Assembly (NCBI GenBank): GCA_021325145.1
Contig: JAJPHR010000034.1
Coordinates: 1-64,000, forward strand
Direction: 5' to 3'
Origin: Verrucomicrobiota bacterium
GTDB taxonomy: Bacteria > Verrucomicrobiota > Verrucomicrobiia > Limisphaerales > Pedosphaeraceae
Length of the DNA stretch: 64,000 nt
Shown: positions 9,934-22,383 of the stretch, piece by piece
Layout of the letters: each line of letters starts with the position of its first letter
Numbering within the stretch: the stretch's first letter is position 1
Made by a program: the position numbers and the translations under genes
Notes under the pieces: model-generated
What the model was told of the DNA's origin: nothing
Database searches by the model: none
The model's input: the letters and a program-made list of their open reading frames with translations, nothing else

Positions 9934-9977
9934 ACGCGTGACTCAGTTGATTAAAAACGCACCATCGGTTTGTTGCC

Positions 9978-10268
9978 TCACTTCTGTTTCGCCTTCAACG
10001 TCACAATGGTCGCTCCCCAACCGCTGAACTGCGGATGGTCGAGGGAATAGGAAACCACTTCGGGGTGTTTGGCGAGGAGAGCGTGCACGGTGCGGCGCAG
10101 ATTGCCGATGCCTTTGCCATGGATCAAACGGACTTGGAGAATGCCCTTCTCCTGGCACGCGGCAAGATAGTCCAAAACCAGGTCCTTCACCTCACGCGGT
10201 TGGAAGCTGTGCAAATCAAGAACCCCATCGATGGGCAACTGAATCGGGCCGGTGTCGTTTTCGTCCAT
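9978..10268 (-). CDS. small Smr-domain protein
   Basis: Small MutS-related (Smr) domain of 96 residues with the two family motifs: DLHSFQPREVKDLVLDYL, containing the LDLH-type motif, and the glycine loop LIHGKGIGNLRRTVHALL. Smr domains bind or nick DNA or cleave RNA at stalled ribosomes; which applies here is unknown. It is stand-alone and convergent with the preceding gene. Confidence 0.85.
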   Translation of the reverse strand: MDENDTGPIQLPIDGVLDLHSFQPREVKDLVLDYLAACQEKGILQVRLIHGKGIGNLRRTVHALLAKHPEVVSYSLDHPQFSGWGATIVTLKAKQK

Positions 10269-10391
10269 GTGGCCATTATCGAACGGAAGTAGGCGGCCGG
10301 CAAGGGCCTGAAGGTTGAGAATGGAGGATCAAGGGTGGCGCCATTCGTTTTGCGCTTCAAAGCTGCGTTCATGGCGGGCAGGATATGGTCC

Positions 10392-10871
10392 ATGATTATT
10401 CGCACTGCCATCAAGAGTGACGTGAGCGTCATTGCGGATTTTAATATCCGCCTGGCGCTCGAGACGGAGGCGCTGGAACTGGACCCGGAAATAGTAAGCC
10501 GGGGCGTAGACGCTTTATTGCGGGATCCAAGCAAGGGAATCTATTTCGTGGCGGAAGCGGCTGCATCGGCCGGTCCGAAGTTAGCTGGTCAATTGATGAT
10601 TACGTACGAATGGAGCGATTGGCGGAACGGAAACATTTGGTGGATTCAAAGTGTTTACGTGCGGGCGGAATTCCGGGGCTGCGGGGTTTTCCAGGCGCTG
10701 TTCGAGCATGTGGAGAAACTGGCGCGGGAAACGGAGGACGTGTGCGCGCTGCGGTTGTACATGGACAAGCATAATGAAAAAGCGCGGCGGGCTTACGGGA
10801 AGATGGGCATGACCGAGGGCGCGTATGTGGTGTTTGAGAAGGGATTGCGGGGCAGGGCGGCGGGCGATTGA
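10392..10871 (+). CDS. GNAT-family acetyltransferase
   Basis: N-acetyltransferase fold of about 160 residues. The N-terminal strand-helix is IRTAIKSDVSVIADFN. The acetyl-CoA region is WIQSVYVRAEFRGCGVFQAL, a variant of the R/Q-x-x-G-x-G/A loop, and the C-terminal LYMDKHNEKARRAYGKMGM is typical. ATG 10392 begins at the first conserved strand. Substrate unknown. Confidence 0.85.
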   Translation: MIIRTAIKSDVSVIADFNIRLALETEALELDPEIVSRGVDALLRDPSKGIYFVAEAAASAGPKLAGQLMITYEWSDWRNGNIWWIQSVYVRAEFRGCGVFQALFEHVEKLARETEDVCALRLYMDKHNEKARRAYGKMGMTEGAYVVFEKGLRGRAAGD

Positions 10872-11023
10872 AGCAGGGACAACCCGGGGCTCCTGGTCGG
10901 CTCTTGTGCGCCTTCGCGAGCATTGGTAATGTTTTCGGCGATCCAGGCGAGTTGATTGTGGAAGCGGCTCGCAGATTGATTTGAACAGCCATGGTTCCGA
11001 GACCAAACGATAAGATTACGACT

Positions 11024-12079
11024 ATGATTAAGATTAAGATGACAACGGCGATGTACGGGGCGATTGTTGCGGCTAACCTCGCGCTTCGGTGCGCGGCTGC
11101 GCCGGACCCGGATTGGCTGGATCATGATCGGGACCGGCCGCGTCCGCTGGCCATCAAGCCGGCTACGAGCAGCACCCAGGAACAGGCGGGGCAACCGCCC
11201 TCGGACGCGACGGTGCTGTTCGATGGGAAGGATTTGTCGCAATGGGTCAGCATGGACGGGACCCCGACCAAATGGATCATGGGGAAGGGTTACATGGAAT
11301 GCGTCAAGGGAAGCGGGTACGTGCGCACGTTGCAGAATTTTGGCGATTGCCAATTGCACGTGGAATGGGCGACGCCCACGCCGCCGCACGGCGAAGGGCA
11401 GGGGAGAGGCAACAGCGGCGTGTTCCTGGGGCTCGACCGGTACGAAGTGCAGGTGCTCGATTCCTACGAGGCCAATACGTATGCCGACGGACAGGCGGCG
11501 GCAGTTTACGGGCAGTATCCGCCCCTGGTGAATGCGAGCCGTCCGCCCGGCGAATGGCAGTTTTACGACATTATTTACACCGCGCCGCGGTTTGATGCCG
11601 AAGGCAAGGTGAAGTCACCCGCGCGCTTAACGGTGTTTCACAACGGCGTGTTGGTGCAAAACAACGTGGAATTGACCGGGCCCACTTCTTGGCTGGAACG
11701 CGCGCCGTATCAGCCACATCCCGAGAAGCAGCCGATCTCCTTGCAGGACCATGGCAATCCGGTTCGGTTCCGAAATATTTGGGTGCGCGAACTGGGCAAG
11801 CCCGGGCGGAAGGAGTTTACGCTGGCTGAAAAACTTTTGGATACCTACTGCGGCAAATACGGCAACGGCGACATCGAGGTCTCCCGCGAGGATCGGCAGC
11901 TGGTGGCGAGGAAGAGTGGCGTGCGCTTCGTTATGTTTGCGGAATCGCCGACGAAGTTTTTCGCAAAGACCACTGACTTTCGCCTCGAATTCATGCCGGA
12001 CAGCGATAGCCAGGTGAACAAGGTGATCTGGTCGGTCGGCGAAGGCGCAAACGAGGCGAAGCGGGACGGAAAAAAGTGA
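11024..12079 (+). CDS. secreted DUF1080 protein
   Basis: DUF1080 (3-keto-disaccharide hydrolase/LamG-like fold), common in Verrucomicrobia and Planctomycetes. Visible signatures are VLFDGKDLSQWVSMDG, ECVKGSGYVRTLQNFGDCQL and GNSGVFLGLDRYEVQVLDS. The N-terminus from ATG 11024 is a signal peptide ending near LRCAAA. The last 90 residues form a separate small domain. Likely acts on glycans outside the cytoplasm. Confidence 0.85.
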   Translation: MIKIKMTTAMYGAIVAANLALRCAAAPDPDWLDHDRDRPRPLAIKPATSSTQEQAGQPPSDATVLFDGKDLSQWVSMDGTPTKWIMGKGYMECVKGSGYVRTLQNFGDCQLHVEWATPTPPHGEGQGRGNSGVFLGLDRYEVQVLDSYEANTYADGQAAAVYGQYPPLVNASRPPGEWQFYDIIYTAPRFDAEGKVKSPARLTVFHNGVLVQNNVELTGPTSWLERAPYQPHPEKQPISLQDHGNPVRFRNIWVRELGKPGRKEFTLAEKLLDTYCGKYGNGDIEVSREDRQLVARKSGVRFVMFAESPTKFFAKTTDFRLEFMPDSDSQVNKVIWSVGEGANEAKRDGKK

Positions 12080-12192
12080 CACTGGCTGCAACCAAGGCCA
12101 ATTATTTTTCCAACGCGCCCGACACAACGAGCGCCTTGCCGGCTGAAGCCGGGACTCCATGCCTTTAGCATCCAGAAATCGAAGGTCGTAGA

Positions 12193-14601
<2,409 letters not shown>

Positions 14602-14761
14602 AGCAAGTGGCGGCACTGAAGGAGGCGGATTCCGCCGCTGCCAGATTGGTGGTTTCGACCTGCGCCCGCTAAGGAAAAATGGCTTACAAAAGCTTTGCGC
14701 CGGACGCGAAAGCCCTTATTTATAACCTGGAGCGGTTGCACATCGCTCGTTGCATTAAATT

Positions 14762-16174
14762 ATGGAAACAACGCGCAAGACAGGATTGGCCCGGTTGGTG
14801 GCGCCGTTCATGGAGACGTTTGGTCTTACGCAATTGGCGGCAACCGCCGCCGTGCTGTTTATCACCAGCGTCATACTGTCCGCTTTGTTCTGGTTTTTTC
14901 ATTCCGCGCCGCCCAACACCTTGACCATCAGCGCCGGTCCTCCAGGCAGCATGTTCGAAACCAATGCCATCCGATACCGCGACATTCTGAAGTCCAACGG
15001 CGTCACTTTGAAAATCCTGCCATCCCAGGGTTCGTTCGAGAATCTCCAACGGTTGAGCGATCCCAATGTTCACGTGGATATCGGGTTCGTTCAAAGCGGC
15101 GTGACCAACGCGAGCAACCACGTCAAACTGTTCTCGATTGGGAGCGTTTCGTATCAGCCGCTCCTGGTCTTCACCCGCGATACGAATTCGACCGGGGTGC
15201 TTTCCGAGTTGAAAGGCAAGCGCGTGGCCATCGGAGCCGAAGGCAGTGGAACCCGGACGCTGGCGTTGACGCTGTTGGAGATGAACGGCATCAAGCCCGG
15301 TGAATCGACCACCTTGCTCGACCTGGACGCGGGTGACGCCGCCAAGGCGCTGCTCGAAGGCCGCGCGGATGCCGTGTTCCTGATGGGCGATTCCGCCTCG
15401 CCGCAGGTGATGCTTCAACTTCTCCGGACCAATGTGATCCAGCTTATGGACTTCGCGCAGGCGGACGCGTACACGCGGCGCATCAGCTATCTGAACAAGC
15501 TGGACCTGCCGAAGGGATCGATCGATTTCGGGCGCAACATTCCGACGCATGATGTTCATTTGATCGGCCCCACAGTGGACTTGATCGTGCGGTCCGATTT
15601 GCACCCGGCACTGTCCGACTTGGTGCTGGAAGCAGGCCAGGTGGTGCATGGCACCCCCAGCCTGATGCGCCGCAAGGGCGAGTTTCCGGCGCCCATCGAG
15701 AACAATTTTCCCATCAGCGCGGAAGCGACCCGTTTTTATAAGTCAGGCAAGGGATTCCTTTATCGGTCGCTGCCTTTCTGGCTGGCCAGCTTGGTGAACC
15801 GCATCCTAGTGGCTTTCGTGCCGATCGTTGTGGTGTTGATCCCCGGATTGCGCATGATCCCGGCGGTTTATCGCTGGCGCATGCGGCTGCGGATATACCG
15901 TTGGTACCGCGCGTTGCTCGCGCTGGATCGCGACCTGCTCGGCGAGTTGACCCCGATCAAGCGGCAGGAAATGCTTGGGCGGCTAAACGAGATTGCGGAA
16001 GCGGTGAACAAGATGAAGGTGCCGGCGTCCTTTGCCGACCAGTTTTACGTATTGCGACAGCATATCGATTACGTGCGGATGCTGTTGATGACGGGCACCG
16101 ACGTGAGAGCGGGCCGGGCTGCTTCAAGCGGGCAGGGTGAGTCTGTCTCCCAGGGAGCGGCGTCGCCAGGCTAA
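14762..16174 (+). CDS. TAXI-family solute-binding protein with membrane anchors
   Basis: TRAP-transporter-associated (TAXI) substrate-binding domain: TISAGPPGSMFETNAIRYRD near residue 57, then HVDIGFVQSGVTN. An N-terminal membrane segment lies at about residues 22-45. A second (FVPIVVVLIPGLRMIPAVYR) lies near 350, followed by a basic cytoplasmic helical tail. The two-anchor arrangement suggests a membrane-tethered sensor or binding protein rather than a free periplasmic one. No TRAP permease gene is adjacent. Confidence 0.82.
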   Translation: METTRKTGLARLVAPFMETFGLTQLAATAAVLFITSVILSALFWFFHSAPPNTLTISAGPPGSMFETNAIRYRDILKSNGVTLKILPSQGSFENLQRLSDPNVHVDIGFVQSGVTNASNHVKLFSIGSVSYQPLLVFTRDTNSTGVLSELKGKRVAIGAEGSGTRTLALTLLEMNGIKPGESTTLLDLDAGDAAKALLEGRADAVFLMGDSASPQVMLQLLRTNVIQLMDFAQADAYTRRISYLNKLDLPKGSIDFGRNIPTHDVHLIGPTVDLIVRSDLHPALSDLVLEAGQVVHGTPSLMRRKGEFPAPIENNFPISAEATRFYKSGKGFLYRSLPFWLASLVNRILVAFVPIVVVLIPGLRMIPAVYRWRMRLRIYRWYRALLALDRDLLGELTPIKRQEMLGRLNEIAEAVNKMKVPASFADQFYVLRQHIDYVRMLLMTGTDVRAGRAASSGQGESVSQGAASPG

Positions 16175-16252
16175 ACTGGCGCGGGCGGTAATCCCTTCAT
16201 TGGAAGGTGGAGTCCGGACTGACAGCGAGCCAACTGCGGGCGTTGATTGAAG

Positions 16253-17113
16253 TCAGGGATATTGCGTGGCTCCTGCGGCATGTTGGGCTATCCAAAAGAC
16301 ATCTCGATCACCAGGCAAATTCACGTTCAAGGGAAGCAACTGGCCTTTTATCAGGACGGGCATGGTGCGGCTGTCCAGCCACTTGTGAACTTCTGAATGA
16401 CCGTCCGCAAACGAAAATCCGCCCGCGTTGCCGTGGTAACTTGCGGGATAATCAATTAACTGGTAGAGCGTGTCTGGATCCGTGCCATACCAGCCATCGT
16501 TAATACTGTCCTCACGCTCGTCCAAAAAAACAAACATGAGGGTTGGCGCGACTATTTGGGTGATATTGGAGCAGACCAGGTATTTGCCGCTGGCCCCCGC
16601 CCAGGAACGCGACTCCGTGCCCACGTAGGAGTTCATCGAGACGCTGCGCGCCCGTGGCGCCGTGAAGAGACCGCCAGCCGGCGCGACTGACTTATCCGCC
16701 GGGCACTTGAAGACCGAAGGGGTCTTAACGTACTGGCCCAAGTAGGCGGCATAAGGATAACGCTCATGACTGACCAGCATCTCCGTATTCGTATTATCCG
16801 TGCTGGTACTGAAATCCAGCCAGCCGCCGGCCCAGGATTCGTTGCCCGGGGCTTTGCCGGTGTTGTTTCCGTCCCGGTTGTAAGCCAATTGCCCCCGGTT
16901 GTCGTCCGCGTACATCAGCCAGCCCAGTGCCAGTTGGCGGGTGTTGTTCATGCAATAGATGACCTGGCCTTTTTGCTTGGCCCGGCTAAGGACCGGCAGA
17001 AGTATCGAGGCCAGAATGGCGATGATGGCAATGACAACAAGCAACTCGATCAGGGTAAACGCCAGGCGGGTTCTTCCCGTGAGGCGGTTCGAGGGACGGT
17101 CGATGACTCGCAT
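16253..17113 (-). CDS. type IV prepilin-like protein (H-X9-DG type)
   Basis: Pseudopilin-like secreted protein abundant in Verrucomicrobia. The prepilin cleavage/methylation motif [17 protein letters not shown] begins near residue 20, and the C-terminal [11 protein letters not shown] matches the H-X9-DG ending. ATG 17113 gives a basic leader ([17 protein letters not shown]) before the helix. About 286 residues. It may be processed by a PilD-like peptidase; the pilus ATPases at 60-64 kb could serve it (inference). Confidence 0.88.
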   Translation of the reverse strand: MRVIDRPSNRLTGRTRLAFTLIELLVVIAIIAILASILLPVLSRAKQKGQVIYCMNNTRQLALGWLMYADDNRGQLAYNRDGNNTGKAPGNESWAGGWLDFSTSTDNTNTEMLVSHERYPYAAYLGQYVKTPSVFKCPADKSVAPAGGLFTAPRARSVSMNSYVGTESRSWAGASGKYLVCSNITQIVAPTLMFVFLDEREDSINDGWYGTDPDTLYQLIDYPASYHGNAGGFSFADGHSEVHKWLDSRTMPVLIKGQLLPLNVNLPGDRDVFWIAQHAAGATQYP

Positions 17114-17334
17114 AAAACCAGTTTTCGTTGCGGACCACATGCGGCTTATGGGGCAAAATTTGCATTTTACCGGGTTGAAGTCTAGGGGAAAAATTGATGA
17201 CATGTACATGACAAGGCCCCGGTCGTGACGGCTGGCAACTCAACCCAAGCCAGTTATAATTATAAACAGCCTTGAAATTTCTCTCCGCGCTCGGCACTCT
17301 GCCCGCATGCTCATTTCCTGAAACCGCCTTCCGC

Positions 17335-18639
17335 ATGACAGCCACTGCCACACCCGCGTCGGCCAGGTCATCCGCCCCGGCTGGAAGCGCTCAAAGTCCC
17401 GCGCCGCGCGTTGTTTCCATTGATGCGCTGCGAGGATTGGTGATGTTCACGATGATCTATGTGAATGACCTGGCGGGCGCGGGAAAGATTGTGCCGGATT
17501 GGATGGTGCATTTCAGCGACCGCCACCGCCGGGGCAGCGGAATGACGTTCGTCGATCTGGTCTTTCCCGGATTTCTATTCATCGTAGGATTGTCCATCCC
17601 GTTCGCGCTTGGCTCGCGGCTGAAAAAGGGCGAGCCGCTTTGGAAGATTCTGCTGCACGTTGTCATCCGGACGGTGTCCTTGCTGGCGATCGGGATTTTG
17701 ATGGTGAACGAGACTCCGGACTCCGAACAGATGGGCTGGTCCGGCGAGCTTTGGTGTACGCTGATGTATCTTTCGGCCATTTTTGCCTTTTGCACGATTG
17801 CGCCGCGGGGCAAAACCGCCCCGGGCGAACGGGCGAAGGTATTCCGTATCGTCTCACTGGCTTTACAAGTCCTGGGCATTGCCTCACTGGTGTGGCTTGC
17901 CTTCGCCTTCCGCAACAAAAGCGGGCAGGCGATCATTTCCCTGTCTCCCTTTTCCATCCATCGGGAGTGGTATGGCATTCTCGGGCTGATCGGCTGGTCA
18001 TACCTGGTGGGTGCGCTGGTGTTCCTGGTTTTTCGCGGCAACCGCACGGCGCTGCTGGGCTGCTTCGCGTTGTTGCTGTGCCTGTATCCGGCGGATCGGA
18101 AACATGTGTTCGATAACTTCTGGCTCGCCAATTACGTTGGCATCGGCGAGATGCTGGGGGCGCATCCGTCCATCACAATGGCGGGGCTTCTTTTGGCGAG
18201 CATCCTGATCGCCCCGGAGATGGCTTCGATTGGGTCGAAGGCGCGTTTTACGTTGCTGTTCATCGCGGGTTGCGCCGCGGGCGCGCTGTTGTTGAACGGC
18301 CTTTATGGAATCAGCAAGAACAACGCGACGCCTTCCTGGTGTCTTTGGTCCTGCGCCATCACCGCTGCCGTGTGGCTGCCGCTTTATCTCGTCACGGATG
18401 TGCGCCGGGTTGGGTTGGTGGCCGGTCCTTTGGCCGTGGCCGGCCAGAATGTATTGCTGGCGTACCTGATTTCCGAGATGCTTCCTTCCACGCTCGAAGT
18501 TCTGCATCTGGGCGATTGGTATGACGGCCTCGCCGGACCAACCCTGGTGCATGCAGTCGCGCGGTCGATTGGCTGCGCCGCGGCGATTCTGTGTGCCACC
18601 GCCGGACTGAATCGGCTGGGTTTTCGGTTGAAGCTTTAG
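17335..18639 (+). CDS. HGSNAT-like membrane acyltransferase
   Basis: Polytopic membrane protein of the heparan-alpha-glucosaminide N-acetyltransferase-like/DUF5009 group. The signature RVVSIDALRGLVMFTMIYVN near residue 30 and FVDLVFPGFLFIVGLSIPFAL follow the family pattern, then about ten hydrophobic segments. ATG 17335 was chosen over the frame opening at 17272. It probably acetylates or otherwise acylates sugars across the membrane. It lies just upstream of the GH20-like gene, consistent with amino-sugar use. Confidence 0.85.
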   Translation: MTATATPASARSSAPAGSAQSPAPRVVSIDALRGLVMFTMIYVNDLAGAGKIVPDWMVHFSDRHRRGSGMTFVDLVFPGFLFIVGLSIPFALGSRLKKGEPLWKILLHVVIRTVSLLAIGILMVNETPDSEQMGWSGELWCTLMYLSAIFAFCTIAPRGKTAPGERAKVFRIVSLALQVLGIASLVWLAFAFRNKSGQAIISLSPFSIHREWYGILGLIGWSYLVGALVFLVFRGNRTALLGCFALLLCLYPADRKHVFDNFWLANYVGIGEMLGAHPSITMAGLLLASILIAPEMASIGSKARFTLLFIAGCAAGALLLNGLYGISKNNATPSWCLWSCAITAAVWLPLYLVTDVRRVGLVAGPLAVAGQNVLLAYLISEMLPSTLEVLHLGDWYDGLAGPTLVHAVARSIGCAAAILCATAGLNRLGFRLKL

Positions 18640-18664
18640 CTGCCACGTTTTTATTTGCGGCGTT

Positions 18665-19930
18665 ATGAAAATGCAAAACCTTCCAACAGCAGACAATTCA
18701 AAGGACCGCAGCAGCCGACGTAAGGAGGCTCTAATCTCTTTGGAAGGCAGGTCAGAGCCTCCTTGCGTCGGCGGCTACGGCTTGGGTGGAGTCTTGAATT
18801 GGGCCTGCCGCCTGGCATTGATGATGACAGTTTGCGCGCTGACTGCCGGCCACAGCGCCGCGGCTGCGAACGATCTCGACAAGTTAATGCCAGTGCGCGG
18901 ATTTTGCATTGCCGCACCGCGACCAAAACACCTGGAAAGGTTCATTGCCTTCATCAACGACGAACTGGCCCCGCGGCAGGTGAACACCTTGATCTTGCGG
19001 GTCGATTACAATTACCAATACCAAAGCCATCCCGAATTGGCGGAGAATGGGGCGCTTTCCCGCGAGGACGTGAAGAAGTTGGTCAATGCGTGCAGGACAA
19101 ACCATATTCGGCTGATCCCACACATTAATCTGCTCGGCCATCAATCATGGGCGGGCAATACCTACGGTTTGTTGAAGCAATATCCGGAGTTCGACGAAAC
19201 CCCGCTGGTAAAGATGCCGGCCAAGTATGAATGGCCCAACCCGGACGGGCTTTATTGCAAAAGTTACTGCCCGCTCCATCCGAAAGTGCACGACATCGTT
19301 TTTGCGTTGGTGGACGAGCTTTGCGACGCATTCGAGGCTGATACGTTTCATGCCGGAATGGACGAGGTGTTTTACATCGGGGACGACAAGTGCCCGCGTT
19401 GCGCGGGGAAGGACAAGGCCGAATTGTTCGCCGGCGAGGTGCGTGTGATTCACGATCACCTGGCGCAGAAAAGCCGGAGCTTGTGGATTTGGGGCGACCG
19501 ACTGCTCGACGGCAAGACCACGGGGCTGGGAATGTGGGAAGCCAGTTACAACAACACCTGGCGGGCAATCGATTTGATTCCCAAGGACGTGGTCATTTGC
19601 GATTGGCATTACGAACGGCCGGATCAAACCGCAGTTTATTTTGCCATGAAAGGACTCAAGGTGGTGACCTGTCCATACCGCATGCCGCAGGTTGCGGTCA
19701 CCCAGGCGCAGGACATGGTGAAGTTCAGGAAAAGCTCGACGCCGGAGATGCGGGAACGCTTTCAGGGAGTGATGCAGACCGTGTGGTCTGATGCGGGTGG
19801 GTTTCTCGACAGAGATTACCAGGGCAAAGCCACCGGGAAGAACGCCGTGAATAATTCCTGGAATACCTTTCGGGCGATGTTCGACGAGATTGCGAAACTG
19901 AACGAGGCAAAATCCGAGAAGGAAAAGTGA
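18665..19930 (+). CDS. GH20-like beta-hexosaminidase, repeat in N-terminus
   Basis: Catalytic domain resembles family 20 glycoside hydrolases: QVNTLILRVDYNYQYQ near residue 104, and the catalytic Asp-Glu pair in FHAGMDEVFYIG near residue 235, standing for the usual HxGxDE. A Cys pair in DDKCPRCAGK follows. Codons about 15-40 are a dispersed inverted repeat (18709-18778), just before the hydrophobic signal LALMMTVCALTAGHSAAA. Translation may therefore start inside or after the repeat. The adjacent upstream membrane acyltransferase suggests an amino-sugar pathway. Confidence 0.8.
   Translation: MKMQNLPTADNSKDRSSRRKEALISLEGRSEPPCVGGYGLGGVLNWACRLALMMTVCALTAGHSAAAANDLDKLMPVRGFCIAAPRPKHLERFIAFINDELAPRQVNTLILRVDYNYQYQSHPELAENGALSREDVKKLVNACRTNHIRLIPHINLLGHQSWAGNTYGLLKQYPEFDETPLVKMPAKYEWPNPDGLYCKSYCPLHPKVHDIVFALVDELCDAFEADTFHAGMDEVFYIGDDKCPRCAGKDKAELFAGEVRVIHDHLAQKSRSLWIWGDRLLDGKTTGLGMWEASYNNTWRAIDLIPKDVVICDWHYERPDQTAVYFAMKGLKVVTCPYRMPQVAVTQAQDMVKFRKSSTPEMRERFQGVMQTVWSDAGGFLDRDYQGKATGKNAVNNSWNTFRAMFDEIAKLNEAKSEKEK
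18709..18778. repeat. dispersed repeat family B, inverted pair
   Basis: Two arms of about 22 bases (GCAGCCGACGTAAGGAGGCTC and its near complement) flank a 25-base loop. It overlaps the 5' part of the GH20-like frame. Confidence 0.8.
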
Positions 19931-19965
19931 GCGGTGTGTAAGGGGGGCGGCTCCGGCACCGGACG

Positions 19966-21084
19966 TCAGGGCTTGAATATCAATCTTAACCCGTGACACT
20001 CCGTTATTTGCGGCGGTTCCAATTTCTCAAGCAAATGCAGGATTACCTTCTCCGGCACGGGACTTTCCCGGCGACGGTTTCTTTCCAATATCTTTGGCAA
20101 CTTTGGTTCAACATAAACGATTTCGGTGTGCGCGCCATAATCCACAAAAAGATCAATCCAGCGCTTTCGTGTTTGTTGCATCGTATTGGTCGCATTAAAC
20201 GCAAAATCTCTGCCGGCGCGCAGGTGCTCGCGCGCCTTTTCCCTCGCTGCCTGAACGACCTTGCCCTGGTTGTCAGTGGGATCCATGCCCAGGTCCTCGC
20301 GAATTTGGTCCAGCGCCACTACTGGAAGTTCCGGGCGATGTTCCTTTAACCATGTATCTTTGCCTGCTCCCGGCAGGCCCGACATAAGCGTAACCGTGCA
20401 GCGAAAGTCCTGCCGTGGTGTGTAATGCAGACTGCTTAACTCACCGCGATAAAAGAGAAATCGAGCCTGCTCGTTCTTGAAAGCGTAGGGTCTGTCGAAG
20501 CACTGATTTTCCTCTGAAATAATTTTCCAAAAATCCAACTTTTCCTCTGGCCGGTTCGTTTCCTTCGCCTTCCGGCCCCGTGTATCTGCGAGAGCGAAGA
20601 GGTACAGCAAGCGATTGTTGACCAGCCAGGACAACGAAATCACTTCTTTTTCCGGTTGGCTGTTTTCCAGCAAGTATGGTGGACGGCCATGGAAACGCAC
20701 CAGACGGACAATCTCCTCTCGTGTTGGGAGATCAGTCCCCAAATCGCGTAAAACTTTTCGCGCCAACGCCGCGCCGGCGATTGAATGTTTGGGCGACGTC
20801 GTACGTCCAGTCTGCGGTTCAATGGTTGTCGTCTGCGGTTTGCCGGAATCATGCAGCAGAGCGGTGAACAGGAGTTTAATCTGAGCGTCGCGATCCAAAC
20901 TCAGCCATTCCGCAAGCCTTTCGAGCTGCGCGCACACCATCTTGGTATGCGTCCAGACATCGCCTTCGGCGTGCCACTTTGGGTCCTGCTCGCAGGCCGC
21001 CATCGCTGCGGCCCAAGGCTGGCTTTCCGCCCAGGCGATAATCTGCGCGTTCGTCGTGTCTTTGATGTCATTCCAGTTTTTCAT
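19966..21084 (-). CDS. HD domain fused to polynucleotide-kinase-like domain
   Basis: 372 residues in two domains. Residues 35-200 are an HD phosphohydrolase: [12 protein letters not shown], then the HD motif in [13 protein letters not shown] and a later His cluster in [11 protein letters not shown]. Residues 225-372 are a P-loop kinase of the T4 polynucleotide kinase type: Walker [40 protein letters not shown] and [13 protein letters not shown]. The pair would supply end-healing (phosphatase plus 5' kinase) for broken RNA. It overlaps the RNA ligase gene by 4 bases, so the two are coupled. The substrate assignment to tRNA is inference. Confidence 0.87.
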   Translation of the reverse strand: MKNWNDIKDTTNAQIIAWAESQPWAAAMAACEQDPKWHAEGDVWTHTKMVCAQLERLAEWLSLDRDAQIKLLFTALLHDSGKPQTTTIEPQTGRTTSPKHSIAGAALARKVLRDLGTDLPTREEIVRLVRFHGRPPYLLENSQPEKEVISLSWLVNNRLLYLFALADTRGRKAKETNRPEEKLDFWKIISEENQCFDRPYAFKNEQARFLFYRGELSSLHYTPRQDFRCTVTLMSGLPGAGKDTWLKEHRPELPVVALDQIREDLGMDPTDNQGKVVQAAREKAREHLRAGRDFAFNATNTMQQTRKRWIDLFVDYGAHTEIVYVEPKLPKILERNRRRESPVPEKVILHLLEKLEPPQITECHGLRLIFKP

Positions 21085-21821
21085 CCCCAGATATTCGCTC
21101 CTTGGACCAACAGGTTCGGAATCATGGCCTGATGTTGCCAGTGTTCGCTCTGCTTGACCTTCTCCACAAATTCAGGCCGCACCAGTTTCGCGCGCCCTGT
21201 AACCTTGCCGTCTGCTTCCGCCCTCAAATAAATTCCTTCCATGAGATTGTCGGTCCTGCCCGTCATCGGGTCTTCAAAAACGCTCTGGAACGCAGACACT
21301 CCGATTAATCCCTTCAATTTCTCCGGTGAGGCAGTCCCGCGATGTATCACAGGCACAGTATGAATTCCCGTGTTTTCAAGCTTCTGCAGCCGGTTCCTCA
21401 AGTCTAAAAAACTTCCTGTCTCCTTGTCATAAATATCGAATTCAAAGAAATAGTGCGGCAACGCTTGATAGTGCACCGAATGTTTAGCATAAAGCCATTC
21501 TCCGTATAAAATAAATCGGGTTTCCAGCATCTCCGTAAGGACGCCCCGTTTCATCGAAGTCCACTGCTTAAAGAGGTCGTACTGCGGGTGCATCCCTTCG
21601 CTGATTTCGTGGCCGCGACATTGCAATACCATGCGGCCACTCGCAGTGAAATGAATGCCTACATTGGTCCCGTCGAGCTTCTCCTCGACGATCAACGATG
21701 GATTGGCAATGAATGCCTCGGACTGCTTGCGTCCGAGGTGTTTGTCATCGTCCGTCCCTTTGGATCCGAAAAGGTGCGGCGTCCGAGGATATTTGACGAA
21801 TTCATCACGTGAGGTGCCCAT
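21081..21821 (-). CDS. ATP-dependent RNA ligase (Rnl2-like)
   Basis: Nucleotidyltransferase-type ligase of 246 residues. Motif I (adenylated Lys) is [14 protein letters not shown] near residue 48, motif III is [20 protein letters not shown], motif IV is MEGIYLRAE and motif V is [12 protein letters not shown] 21821 is preferred; the longer frame to 21890 adds a spurious leader. It would seal 3'-OH/5'-phosphate RNA ends made by the upstream-overlapping gene's kinase. The kinase start overlaps this stop by 4 bases on the same strand, with the ligase transcribed first. Confidence 0.88.
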   Translation of the reverse strand: MGTSRDEFVKYPRTPHLFGSKGTDDDKHLGRKQSEAFIANPSLIVEEKLDGTNVGIHFTASGRMVLQCRGHEISEGMHPQYDLFKQWTSMKRGVLTEMLETRFILYGEWLYAKHSVHYQALPHYFFEFDIYDKETGSFLDLRNRLQKLENTGIHTVPVIHRGTASPEKLKGLIGVSAFQSVFEDPMTGRTDNLMEGIYLRAEADGKVTGRAKLVRPEFVEKVKQSEHWQHQAMIPNLLVQGANIWG

Positions 21822-21886
21822 ATGCTTCTCCGATCCAATATGAATCCAGACGAGGAGGGCGAACATGGCAACTCGCCCTCCCGTCT

Positions 21887-22282
21887 TCATGTGTCTGTCT
21901 CATTTTTCTTAGGCTGCCCATCCTTGATGGGCACAAACCCCGCCGGCACGCCCATCACCAGCGTGTTCCCCGACCCGTTTCCAGTTGCCGCCGCAATACT
22001 CTGCAACAACCGCAGGTTCATCAAGGCTGGATTGTTCTCCAGCATACGCGCTGCGTTGGCCAGGTTGCGCAATGCCGCGGTTTCGCCGCGGGCGCGTTCC
22101 AGCGCCGCCTGGCCTTCCTTCTGAGCCTTGAGCACCTCAGCAAAGACCTTCTTCAGATCGCCCGGGAACATCACGTCCTTCACCTCGACGGCCTGGACAT
22201 TGATGCCGATGCGTTCCGCTTCCGGCTGCACGAGCGCTAGCAGTTGCTTGCCTGACTCACCCGAGGGGGTAGGGCGCGTCAC
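21887..22282 (-). pseudogene. slipin/SPFH protein fragment cut at a dispersed repeat
   Basis: Only the C-terminal third of an SPFH (band 7/slipin) membrane protein remains: ERIGINVQAVEVKDVMFPGDLKKVF, then a helical AQKEGQAALERARGETAALRNLANAARML and a short tail. The membrane anchor and most of the band 7 core are absent. The first residues are encoded by repeat family A (22270-22339), so a rearrangement at that repeat probably removed the 5' part. Likely non-functional. Confidence 0.75.
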
Positions 22283-22339
22283 TCCGTGCGCGCCGCCTTA
22301 TACCTGCGAGCGACGGCGCGCAGAGGACTGCCCGCCCCA
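22270..22339. repeat. dispersed repeat family A
   Basis: About 70 bases beginning TAGGGCGCGTCACTCCGTGC and ending in CTGCCCGCCC, so the ends are roughly complementary. Near-identical copies are at 23035-23103 and 48421-48475, with a weaker one at 30658-30720. Confidence 0.85.
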
Positions 22340-22383
22340 CCACCAGCTCTGACTCATTCCACTCCGCATTCCGAATTCGTTGG

